NCBI GenBank assembly: GCA_020847975.1
Contig: JADLBD010000206.1
Coordinates: forward strand, 1 to 33,708
Reading direction: 5' to 3'
Source: Bryobacterales bacterium
Lineage (GTDB): Bacteria > Acidobacteriota > Terriglobia > Bryobacterales > Bryobacteraceae
Length of the DNA stretch: 33,708 nucleotides
Under the pieces are notes generated by a model. The model was not told the origin of the DNA, made no database searches, and saw only the letters and a list, made by a program, of their open reading frames with translations. A program made the position numbers and the translations under genes. This document shows, piece after piece, positions 1 through 6,955 of this stretch. The stretch's first letter is position 1; each line of letters starts with the position of its first letter.

Positions 1-98
1 ACGATACTGTCGAAAATGGCCTCCACGATGACCTCGGAATCCTTGCGGGTCATCTCCACGACACGGGACACTTCTTCAATTAGATCCGCTTTAGTCAT
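1..98 (-). CDS. HU/IHF-family DNA-binding protein, N-terminal part (runs off left edge)
   Basis: Reading the minus strand from an ATG at 98 gives MTKADLIEEVSRVVEMTRKD and then SEVIVEAIFDSIV before the edge. This is the helical N-terminus of HU/IHF proteins, small dimers that bend DNA. A GGGAGAA ribosome-binding site lies about 8 nt upstream. It follows rpsA on the same strand after 43 nt; an IHF/HU gene directly downstream of rpsA is a well-known arrangement in other bacteria (rpsA-ihfB in Proteobacteria), so co-transcription is likely. The DNA-binding arm is outside the window, so HU and IHF subtypes cannot be told apart. Confidence 0.85.
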   Translation of the reverse strand, partial: MTKADLIEEVSRVVEMTRKDSEVIVEAIFDSI

Positions 99-141
99 TT
101 CTTGTGTTTTCTCCCATTTCTTGCCGGAACGCGATGGCAGT

Positions 142-1866
142 CTACCGGCCCTCCCCCTGTCCCTTCAGGTGAATCACCTCTTCAATCGTCATGGTGGCTG
201 CGGCGGCCTGGCGCTGATAATCTTCCAGGCGAGTCCTCTCCTCCTCCTCCGTGACGGCGCGCACGCTGAGGCCGATCTTCTTTTCCGCCTCGTTGAGTTT
301 GATGATCTTGAAATCAAACTCCTCGCCCACCGGCAGCGCGGGTTCGTCGCGCTTCGAGGCGGCGCCCGGAATCTCGGAATTGTGGCACAATCCTTCCACA
401 CCCGGCGCCAGTTCGACAAAAACACCAAAGTTCGATGCGCGGCAGACTTTTCCGCGCAGGATGTCGCCCACCTGGTGCGAGCGGAAAAAAGACTCCCAGG
501 CGTCGGGCTGCAACTGTTTGATGCCGAGCGACAGCCGCCGGTTGTGCGCGTCGATGTTGAGGATGACGGCCTGCACCATCTGTCCCTTCTTCAGCATTTC
601 CGACGGGTGCTTGATGCGCTTCGTCCACGACAGGTCCGAGATGTGGACAAGCCCGTCGATGCCTTCCTCAATTTCGATGAACGCGCCGAAGTCCGTGAGT
701 TTGCGCACGCGCCCCTCGACCACCGAACCGATGCTGTAGCGCTCTTCCACCGTGGTCCAGGGATCCGCTTCGAGCTGTTTGATCCCGAGGGAGACGCGTT
801 TCTCTTCGGGTTTGACGTCCAGCACGACAACCTCGACGCTGTCGCCCGCCTTCACGACCTTCGAAGGATGTTTCAATCGCCGGGACCAGGTCATCTCGGT
901 GATGTGAATCAGACCTTCTACTCCGGGTTCGAGTTCGACAAAGGCGCCGTAGTCGGTGATGGACACGACACGCCCGATCACGCGGAGCCCGATGGGATAG
1001 CGCTCCACCACCGAGTCCCACGGGTCGGCGTGAAGCTGCTTCAATCCAAGCGAAATGCGCTCCTTGTCTTTGTCGAACTTGAGCACACGTACCGTGATCT
1101 GATCCCCGACATGAAGGATCTCGGCGGGATGGCCGACGCGTCCATAGGACATGTCGCTGACATGCAGCAATCCGTCGATACCGCCCAAATCGATGAACGC
1201 GCCGTAATCGGTGAGGTTCTTGACCACGCCGGTGACCACCGCGCCCTCGGCGAGTACATCGAGCGCCGCTTCCTTGCGATGAGCCAGGTCCTCTTCGATG
1301 GCGAGCTTACGCGACACCACCACATTTCCGCGCCGGCGGTTGAGCTTTACAATGCGCACCGGAATGTCGGTTCCGATGAGTGAATCCAGGTTGTGCACGG
1401 GCCGCACGTCGACTTGCGAGCCCGGCATGAACGCTTTGGCTCCGACATCCACCAGCAGGCCGCCTTTGATGCGTCCAATCACGCGGCCGAGAATGGGAAG
1501 GCTCTCCTGAAAGGCCTTCTCGAGGGTGTCCCAACTGCGCAGCCGCACCGCTTTTTCGTGGGAAAGGGTGATGTAGCCTTCCACGTGCGGGGCGTGCCGG
1601 TCGACCATGACGTCGATGGAGTCGCCGGGCTGCACAGTGATGGAGCCATCGGGAAGTTGGAACTCGGCGATGGGGACAATGCCTTCGGACTTGTATCCGA
1701 AGTCGACAATCACTTCCTTATCTGTAATTTTAAGGATGTGCCCGGCCAGAATCTCGCCTTCAGCCGGCGCGGCAAAGTGAGAGTAGTCATCGAGCAGTTG
1801 CTCGTACTCATCGCCAGCGGCCGAAATCGGCGTCTCTGGGGTGCGATCCTCTGGTTGATCGGCCAT
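142..1866 (-). CDS. rpsA: 30S ribosomal protein S1 (six S1 domains)
   Basis: This 574-residue protein carries six S1 (OB-fold) repeats beginning near residues 37, 125, 207, 292, 379 and 466. Domains 3-5 have the typical TDYGAF / TDFGAF and GLxHxSDxSW-like motifs; domains 1 and 2 are divergent, as usual for the ribosome-binding part of S1. S1 helps the 30S subunit load mRNAs, mainly those with weak Shine-Dalgarno sequences. The ATG at 1866 is chosen because GGAGAT lies 6 nt upstream; an in-frame ATG at 1872 is too close to that GGAG. The open frame continues to 1944, but the extra residues (rich in R, W and S) do not look like S1. A consensus promoter lies at 1986-2014, giving a leader of about 110 nt. 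The HU/IHF gene follows downstream. Confidence 0.96.
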   Translation of the reverse strand: MADQPEDRTPETPISAAGDEYEQLLDDYSHFAAPAEGEILAGHILKITDKEVIVDFGYKSEGIVPIAEFQLPDGSITVQPGDSIDVMVDRHAPHVEGYITLSHEKAVRLRSWDTLEKAFQESLPILGRVIGRIKGGLLVDVGAKAFMPGSQVDVRPVHNLDSLIGTDIPVRIVKLNRRRGNVVVSRKLAIEEDLAHRKEAALDVLAEGAVVTGVVKNLTDYGAFIDLGGIDGLLHVSDMSYGRVGHPAEILHVGDQITVRVLKFDKDKERISLGLKQLHADPWDSVVERYPIGLRVIGRVVSITDYGAFVELEPGVEGLIHITEMTWSRRLKHPSKVVKAGDSVEVVVLDVKPEEKRVSLGIKQLEADPWTTVEERYSIGSVVEGRVRKLTDFGAFIEIEEGIDGLVHISDLSWTKRIKHPSEMLKKGQMVQAVILNIDAHNRRLSLGIKQLQPDAWESFFRSHQVGDILRGKVCRASNFGVFVELAPGVEGLCHNSEIPGAASKRDEPALPVGEEFDFKIIKLNEAEKKIGLSVRAVTEEEERTRLEDYQRQAAAATMTIEEVIHLKGQGEGR

Positions 1867-1985
1867 CGCCATATCTCCGAGCCAGCGGCTGCGGTTCCAG
1901 CTACAGGAATCGGCACGCGGACCGTAGCGAGCGTCGCTATGCAACCCCTGATACCGACAAGCCGTTGAAAGATCAGTACTTCAGA

Positions 1986-2014
1986 AATATAGCGGAGTGG
2001 GGTGGGGAAGTCAA
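1986..2014 (-). promoter_or_regulatory. Sigma-70-type promoter of rpsA
   Basis: On the minus strand the -35 box TTGACT (2014-2009) and the -10 box TATATT (1991-1986) are separated by exactly 17 nt, a near-consensus housekeeping promoter. Transcription would start near 1979, giving an rpsA leader of about 113 nt. The same AT-rich DNA also reads as TTGAAA - 17 nt - TATAGC on the plus strand (1965-1993), so an overlapping opposite promoter is possible. Confidence 0.75.
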
Positions 2015-2507
2015 CCGGAGGGTAACGGGACGAAGGGCGAGAAATGCCTCCGGGAATATTTTTTTTGGGTGCGAGCCGTTCCGGATCTGCCTTTCGAGCG
2101 CACCACCTGGAAGTGGAAGAGCGGCAATAAAGAGAAGGGCGAGTTTGAATCCTTTTTGCAGCGGCGGGACTCTTCCTATATAGAGTCGACCGGAAAGTCA
2201 GAATAAAGGCTGAGACCGGCAACTCCGGGTTCTTTCGAATAAATGGATTCATCTCGCCAGCACAGGCGCCGTGACGGCGCCTTCCGCGAAACCATCTTGC
2301 GGATGCGCCGCGTGATCTGATGCCTGGAACGGCCGGTATTCCGGTTTGAGACGCCTCCCTGAAGGCGCCAACTCACCTCCCGGCCAGCCGCTCTACAGCG
2401 GCACAGGGCAGAACAGACCATGCGAAGGTGTCTGCTAGTTTCGAGAGCCGGACACGGCGCCTGACTGGCACTCCTTCCTGTCTCTTTTTTCAGTGTAAGC
2501 TCCAGCT
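2015..2507. other. Non-coding stretch between rpsA promoter and sigma-factor gene
   Basis: About 490 nt with no convincing reading frame. It contains several short GC-rich hairpins: GGCGCCG/CGGCGCC at 2265-2281 with a 3-nt loop, and CCGCT/AGCGG near 2385-2398. A TATATA element lies at 2177-2182. The stretch ends in a plus-strand intrinsic terminator (2508-2538). I could not match it to RNase P, tmRNA, SRP or 6S RNA by eye. It could encode a structured RNA on the plus strand. Confidence 0.4.
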
Positions 2508-2538
2508 GCCGCGGATCTTCGTGAACCGCGGCTTTTTT
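2508..2538 (+). terminator. Intrinsic terminator on plus strand with no annotated upstream gene
   Basis: GCCGCGG (2508-2514) pairs with CCGCGGC (2526-2532) around an 11-nt loop and is followed at once by six T residues (2533-2538). The U-tract exists only for plus-strand transcription; on the minus strand the stem is preceded, not followed, by the homopolymer. The sigma-factor gene at 2546-3061 is on the minus strand, so this terminator does not serve it. Confidence 0.6.
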
Positions 2539-2545
2539 CTTGCTT

Positions 2546-3061
2546 TCAACAGGTAGGGTGTATGATCCGGTCAAGGTGAAGGCGGACCATCTCCCGCGCG
2601 CGCCGCAAGCGCGATTTCACGGCCGGCAGGCTCAGTCCCAGGCGAGCGCAGACTTCCCTGGCGGGCAATCCCTCGATGTCATGCATCAGGTACACCTCCC
2701 GGTAAATCCCTGGAAGCGCATCGAAAGCCTGTTTGAGGTGAACGTCCAGTTCCTCCTCCATGGCCGCTTCGTCCGGCGGCAGAGCGGCTGACCGCAATTC
2801 CGGAATGCCGGGCGGAAGCCGGTCGATGCCGGTGGTGGGGTGATGAGCCTGCTTCTTCCTCATTCGGTGGTAGGTGCGGCGCGCGATTTGAGCCAGCCAT
2901 GCCCGGAAGGATTCCGGGTCGCGCAATTCGTCTCGCGAGCGGAAAGCCTTGGCTAAGGCTTCGATGAGAATATCCTCGGCATCTTCGCGGTTGTGACACA
3001 TGCGCAGCAGTTGGCGGTAAACGGCGTCCTTGTGTTCCTGCGCTAGAGTCTCAAAATCCAT
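2546..3061 (-). CDS. RNA polymerase sigma factor, sigma-70 family, ECF-like
   Basis: This 171-residue protein has the two-domain layout of extracytoplasmic-function sigma factors. A region-2 helix bundle (about residues 5-55, with HNREDAEDILIEALAKAF) recognises the -10 element, and a C-terminal region-4 helix-turn-helix (about 120-168, ALPGIYREVYLMHDIEGLPA then SLPAVKSRLRRAR) recognises -35. The start at ATG 3061 places region 2 near the N-terminus; the frame is open 20 codons further but those residues are not sigma-like. No strong Shine-Dalgarno is seen. No anti-sigma gene lies next to it: the flanks are the divergent pgeF and non-coding DNA, so its signal and regulon cannot be inferred. 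Confidence 0.9.
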   Translation of the reverse strand: MDFETLAQEHKDAVYRQLLRMCHNREDAEDILIEALAKAFRSRDELRDPESFRAWLAQIARRTYHRMRKKQAHHPTTGIDRLPPGIPELRSAALPPDEAAMEEELDVHLKQAFDALPGIYREVYLMHDIEGLPAREVCARLGLSLPAVKSRLRRAREMVRLHLDRIIHPTC

Positions 3062-3127
3062 GAGGGTAAGCGTTGATGAGGAGCAAGACTTGTACCAGAT
3101 CCGTGAACCGTAACCGCCCATGTTAAG

Positions 3128-3814
3128 ATGAGGGCGGTGCCGCCGATTTCCCCCCTTTTTCAGAAGGACTCACGCCAGGTTTTCCAGTGTTCCCCCCTCC
3201 TTGCCTACCCTTGGCTGGAGCATGGTTTCGGCACCCGTCACTCGCAATCCTGGAACTTCGGGCCATCCGCAACATTGAAGCAAATCCATTCCGATGTGGT
3301 GGTTACGGTTGGGGTTCAGGAAGGCGTGCTGGGGGAGGGCGACGCCTTGATTACGAATCGGCGCGGGATCTTCCTCACGGTGCGGACAGCGGACTGTGTG
3401 CCGATTCTGATTGTGGATTCCCGCCGCCAGGCCGTAGCGGCCATTCATGCCGGCTGGCGAGGGAGCGCCCACTCGATTGCGATCAAGACCATTCGCCGCC
3501 TGGGTGAGGAATTTGACTGTGCGCCAAGTGACCTCATTGCGGCAATAGGCCCTGCAATCGGCGCTTGCTGCTATGAAGTCGGAGGCGAAGTCATGGGGTG
3601 TTTTGAGCCATGGCTGGACAGCGGCTCAAGGCAGGCGAGTTCATTTCTCGACCTGGTCGATGTGAACCGTAGACAACTATTGGAGGCAGGGCTGACGGAC
3701 GCGCGCATATTCTGCGCGCAGACATGCACCAAATGCGCTTCGCGGGAGTTTCACTCCTACCGGCGCGATCAGAGCAGCGCAGGCAGAATGGAGTCCGCGA
3801 TCGGCATCGTCTGA
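3128..3814 (+). CDS. pgeF: YfiH/PgeF family purine nucleoside phosphorylase / laccase-domain protein
   Basis: A 228-residue cytoplasmic protein of the multicopper-oxidase-like (DUF152/YfiH) family. Family hallmarks are present: KQIHSD (His54), RTADCVPILI (Cys90), AIHAGWRG (His107) and AAIGPAIGACCYEV, plus the C-terminal C-x-x-C and FHSYRRD motifs. His54/Cys90/His107 match the metal-binding triad of the fold. Members are described as purine nucleoside phosphorylase/adenosine deaminase enzymes, and E. coli YfiH has been linked to correcting peptidoglycan precursors; the substrate here is inferred only from the family. It is divergent from the sigma-factor gene and convergent with the DksA-like gene, with which it shares a terminator. 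Confidence 0.9.
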   Translation: MRAVPPISPLFQKDSRQVFQCSPLLAYPWLEHGFGTRHSQSWNFGPSATLKQIHSDVVVTVGVQEGVLGEGDALITNRRGIFLTVRTADCVPILIVDSRRQAVAAIHAGWRGSAHSIAIKTIRRLGEEFDCAPSDLIAAIGPAIGACCYEVGGEVMGCFEPWLDSGSRQASSFLDLVDVNRRQLLEAGLTDARIFCAQTCTKCASREFHSYRRDQSSAGRMESAIGIV

Positions 3815-3841
3815 AGGGGCCTGGCAGCCTTACCAGACACG

Positions 3842-3868
3842 AAAGGCGCGGACACAATCCGCGCCTTT
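3842..3868. terminator. Bidirectional intrinsic terminator between pgeF and dksA-like gene
   Basis: AAAGGCGCGGA (3842-3852) pairs perfectly with TCCGCGCCTTT (3858-3868) around a 5-nt loop. The A-run and T-run at the two ends make it usable by both convergent genes. The U-tract is short (three), so termination strength is uncertain. Confidence 0.75.
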
Positions 3869-3890
3869 CATCCATAAGATTTCAAGGTGC

Positions 3891-4277
3891 TTAGGCTGCC
3901 GTCATCATCTCTTCGAAAAGGTCCGAATCGTCGAACCTCTCACGATGGCGGTCGGCCATCTCCTGACAGCGGATACAGTAGGGCGACCAAGGCACGGCAG
4001 CCAGTCGCTTCGGGCTGATCTCTTCCTCGCAATGCACGCAGGTGCCAAAGGTTTCATCCTCGATGCGGCGCAGCGCGGCTCGCACGTTGCGCAGCAAGTT
4101 GGATTCACGGTCGAGGTTGCGGATGGCCAGTTCACGCTCGGCAGCGTGCTGGACTTCGTCCAGGGCATCCGGACTCTTTTCGATGGCGATTGCATCGCGG
4201 TTGCGGAGCACCGCCTCGAGTTCAGCCTGCTTCGTCTCCAGGATTGCTTTAAACTTGTTCAGTTCGCTCTTCGTCAT
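3891..4277 (-). CDS. DksA/TraR-family zinc-finger transcription factor
   Basis: A 128-residue protein with an N-terminal coiled coil and a four-cysteine zinc finger (Cys80, Cys83, Cys101, Cys104: CVHC and CIRC). DksA-type proteins insert the coiled-coil tip into the RNA polymerase secondary channel and tune initiation, often with ppGpp. An acidic tip pair is present as D37-A-L-D40, resembling the D-x-x-D-x-A tip of DksA. The purine-rich sequence about 10-25 nt upstream of the ATG can supply a ribosome-binding site. Upstream lies a possible extended -10 promoter (4479-4487) and a structured leader (4362-4425). It is shorter than E. coli DksA (151 aa), like many environmental TraR/DksA proteins. 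Confidence 0.9.
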   Translation of the reverse strand: MTKSELNKFKAILETKQAELEAVLRNRDAIAIEKSPDALDEVQHAAERELAIRNLDRESNLLRNVRAALRRIEDETFGTCVHCEEEISPKRLAAVPWSPYCIRCQEMADRHRERFDDSDLFEEMMTAA

Positions 4278-4361
4278 TTTGTTTTCGCTCCTCTCTCCTC
4301 TCGGATCGATATTTTTGTTCTTGTTTTCCTTCTTCTTTCCCTCTGAAACCGTATAGACGCT

Positions 4362-4425
4362 GGCTCCAGGAGAAAGGTTTCACAAATCTTAGTGGACCGC
4401 GCTAAGGATTCTTAATGCTGGAGCC
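4362..4425 (-). other. Nested inverted repeat in leader of dksA-like gene
   Basis: The outer arms GGCTCCAG (4362-4369) and CTGGAGCC (4418-4425) are perfect complements. Inside them AATCTTAG (4386-4393) and CTAAGGATT (4402-4410) pair with one bulge. The element therefore folds as a long two-tier hairpin. If transcription starts near 4472, it lies in the minus-strand 5' leader about 85-150 nt before the start codon. A regulatory RNA fold or a small miniature-repeat insertion are both possible. Confidence 0.5.
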
Positions 4426-4767
4426 GCAAAAATCCCTCTCGTCCCATCAAAGGCTCCAATCTGCTTTTGAGTCTCCACAGTATACCACGTACCAGCAATT
4501 CAGTTGCCATCGCCCGCCGCTTTTCTCACCTTTTTTCTCCAGCGGGAATTGCATCTCTTATCGTCTCCTCCGGCCCTTTTGATTACGTCTCCGCAAATCT
4601 TTATTGACGGAGTTTCTTCACCAAAGTTTCAAGTTTTCTTCACCCTCCAAGAGTCCAAACTCTTGTTTCTCTCCATCCGGCGCCGTCCCCGTCTGCCCAA
4701 AAGATACCATCCCGCCACTGGGTATCCCTCCCGCGCTGCAACTTGAGCCGTATCACCCGCAGGGCGG
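4426..4767. other. Intergenic region between dksA-like gene and glycosyltransferase
   Basis: About 340 nt, pyrimidine-rich on the plus strand, with no credible gene. It holds the candidate minus-strand promoter at 4479-4487 and, at its right end, a plus-strand TATACT directly before the glycosyltransferase. Otherwise nothing was recognised. Confidence 0.5.
4479..4487 (-). promoter_or_regulatory. Candidate extended -10 promoter for dksA-like gene
   Basis: Read on the minus strand this is TGGTATACT, a TG-N extended -10 with a good TATACT hexamer. No convincing -35 box lies at the right distance, which extended -10 promoters tolerate. The leader to the ATG at 4277 would be about 195 nt and include the nested hairpin. 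Confidence 0.4.
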
Positions 4768-4779
4768 TATACTCGTAGG

Positions 4780-6456
4780 TTGTCTTCCTCCCCCAGATCC
4801 CCACGGGTTGCATGCGCTGTCCTCGTGCCTTTGCTCATTCTGTTTCTTTTCAATGGATTGGCAATCATTCCACACATCGGAATCCAGACCGACGAGGCCA
4901 TTTTTTCAAGCCCGCTGTTCCCCGGCGGCTCCGGCTGGTTCGAAATTTCCATCTTCAAGAAAAAAGTTCCATTCATGGTGATGACCTATCTGGGGGCGGT
5001 CAAAACCGGCCTCTACTGGCTTCTCCTGCACATCTGGACGCCCTCCGTTTACCTTCTGCGGGTGCCGGTTCTCCTGCTGGGTCTGCTGAGCATCGTCATC
5101 TTCTATTTCTTTGCCCTCCGCGCGACGACTCCGCCCACTGCTCTGTTCTCTACCGCCCTTCTTGCCACCGACACCAGCTATCTTCTGACGACCGCCATGG
5201 ACTGGGGCCCGGTTGCCATTCAGCACCTGTGTCATGTCACCGGCCTTTTTCTGATTCTTAAGTCCTATCAAACCAACCGTTTAGTTCCCCTAGCCGGAGG
5301 CTGCTTCGCGCTCGGACTCGGTCTCTGGGACAAGGCCCTTTTCTTATGGATGCTCTCCGGCGCCGGGTTAGCCTGTCTCATCGTCTTCTTCACTGAAGTA
5401 AAGCGCTTTCTCACGGCACGGAAGATCATCACCGCCGGATTTTTCTTTCTCCTCGGCGCCTTGCCTTTTGTCATCTACAACATACGCCGCCCGTTGGAGA
5501 CCTTCCGCGGCAATGCCTCCTTTTCAAGCGACGATCTATCGAACAAAATCCATCTGCTGCCTTACACTTTGAACGGCTCCGTCCTTTTCGGCTACCTGGT
5601 GGACGAAGATTGGGCGGTGAAGACCCCCGGTGAACCTCGAACGGCTGTCGAGAAGGCCTCGCTCGCCCTGGCGCATTTTAGCGGGGAGAGGCGTAAGAAC
5701 CTCAATTGGTACGCCTTTGCGGGGGCGCTGCTGCTCACCCCCCTCCTGTTGGCTACTCTCTGGCGGCGTCCGGTCCTGTTCCTGCTACTGATGATGGCCG
5801 TGGCCTGGGCGCAAATGCTTGCCACCAAAGGCGCGGGCGGCGGCGCGCATCATGCCATCCTGCTGTGGCCCTACCCTTTACTACTGGTGGGAATTGCCGC
5901 CTCCTGGATTGCGTCGAAACTCGGCCGCCATGGGACGCCGTTCCAGGTGGGATTGGCGGTTCTGCTGTGCGGTTCCGCCCTGCTGGTGAACAACAACTAT
6001 CTACGCCAGGCCATCCGCGATGGCGGAGCGGCCAGTTGGTCTAACGCAAATTTTACTCTCGCCTCGGAATTGGGAAAATTTCACGCCTCGAAAATCTACC
6101 TGATCGATTGGGGTATGTTCGACAACACCCGGTTCCTGACATCCGGGCGTCTGCCGCTCCTTCTCGGGAGCGATCCTCTGATGCACCCGGAGCCCACACC
6201 CGACGAGATGCGCTTTGTGAAATTCATGGTGGAAGACCCTAAGGCAATCTTCGCCGGCAATACGGACGACAAGCAGGTGTTCCCGGAGGTGAATCAGAGG
6301 ATGAATGCGCTTGCCGCGCGCCTTGGCTACCAGCGCGAACTGCTCGAAACCGTTTACGACTACCACGGCCGCCGGTTCTACGAGATCTTCCGGTTCCACC
6401 CCAAGGCCGCGGACAAGAACCCTATTTCGCCTCCAACCCGATCATCGAAACGATAA
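4780..6456 (+). CDS. Polytopic membrane glycosyltransferase, GT39/ArnT-like (GT-C fold)
   Basis: A 558-residue integral membrane protein with about ten hydrophobic segments and a C-terminal soluble part (about 410-558). The first membrane helix (about residues 10-30) is followed by HIGIQTDEAIFSSP, an acidic-pair loop in the position where dolichyl-/polyprenyl-phosphate sugar transferases of the GT-C fold (PMT, ArnT) keep their catalytic aspartate. Such enzymes move a sugar from a lipid-phosphate carrier to protein or lipid on the outer face of the membrane; donor and acceptor cannot be told here. The start used is a TTG at 4780, since no upstream ATG fits and the first membrane helix begins shortly after; a TATACT hexamer ends 6 nt before it. 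The 3' end overlaps the convergent lipoprotein gene by 35 nt. Confidence 0.75.
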   Translation: MSSSPRSPRVACAVLVPLLILFLFNGLAIIPHIGIQTDEAIFSSPLFPGGSGWFEISIFKKKVPFMVMTYLGAVKTGLYWLLLHIWTPSVYLLRVPVLLLGLLSIVIFYFFALRATTPPTALFSTALLATDTSYLLTTAMDWGPVAIQHLCHVTGLFLILKSYQTNRLVPLAGGCFALGLGLWDKALFLWMLSGAGLACLIVFFTEVKRFLTARKIITAGFFFLLGALPFVIYNIRRPLETFRGNASFSSDDLSNKIHLLPYTLNGSVLFGYLVDEDWAVKTPGEPRTAVEKASLALAHFSGERRKNLNWYAFAGALLLTPLLLATLWRRPVLFLLLMMAVAWAQMLATKGAGGGAHHAILLWPYPLLLVGIAASWIASKLGRHGTPFQVGLAVLLCGSALLVNNNYLRQAIRDGGAASWSNANFTLASELGKFHASKIYLIDWGMFDNTRFLTSGRLPLLLGSDPLMHPEPTPDEMRFVKFMVEDPKAIFAGNTDDKQVFPEVNQRMNALAARLGYQRELLETVYDYHGRRFYEIFRFHPKAADKNPISPPTRSSKR

Positions 6457-6955
6457 TCCCTAGCTCACGCCCCTCCACCGAGCCCGCCGCCAGAAACTTG
6501 TCCAATGCGAACTCGATCGATACAGGGTCGTCCCCATGAAATGCCGAAGCCGGCGCCTCCCGGCGAAAGGTATAGTCTCCGCTCTTCGAGTACGTTTCCC
6601 CATCGATAGGCGTCCCGTTGACATTTGCCGTCAGCCGGACGGGACCCACCCTGCTCAGCACAGACTCCGGCATGGAAAACTTGAGCAGCACCCACGCGCC
6701 GTCCTTGTCCGCATTCAACGGCGGGCGAAGCGTGACTGTGAAGTTGCCCTTGGTCCAGCGCCACGAATTGGATTCGAGGGCATGGAATCCGCGAACCAAC
6801 TGCGCCGACGTCCGCGGATCAGCGACGCTGACCACCGAACGCAGCCCGTTTTCTCCCTGATCCACGGCTCCCGCACGGACCCGCTGCGGCTTCCTGCATC
6901 CACCGGTGAAAGCGAGCAGGCCGATGGCAAGCGCCGCTGTGGTCAGTCTCCGCAC
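6422..6955 (-). CDS. Small putative lipoprotein, unknown function
   Basis: A 177-residue protein with a signal sequence and a Cys at residue 20 in a lipobox-like FTGGC context (the -3 residue is Thr, so the lipobox is imperfect). The mature part looks like a beta-sandwich carbohydrate-binding-like domain, with VRLTANVNGTPID and later VSIEFALDKF. The family is not recognised. It starts at GTG 6955, inside the last codons of the upstream molybdoenzyme (13-nt overlap), with GGTGG a few nt upstream, so translation is probably coupled. Its end overlaps the convergent glycosyltransferase gene by 35 nt. Confidence 0.65.
   Translation of the reverse strand: MRRLTTAALAIGLLAFTGGCRKPQRVRAGAVDQGENGLRSVVSVADPRTSAQLVRGFHALESNSWRWTKGNFTVTLRPPLNADKDGAWVLLKFSMPESVLSRVGPVRLTANVNGTPIDGETYSKSGDYTFRREAPASAFHGDDPVSIEFALDKFLAAGSVEGRELGIIVSMIGLEAK

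Noticed and set aside
16..1383. Long plus-strand open frame opposite rpsA
   Set aside because: It is antisense to a clear six-domain S1 gene and has no recognisable domain; GC-rich codon use keeps the opposite frame open.
2176..2574. 132-codon minus-strand open frame between the sigma factor and rpsA
   Set aside because: No domain, no ribosome-binding site, overlaps the orphan terminator and hairpins; treated as non-coding.
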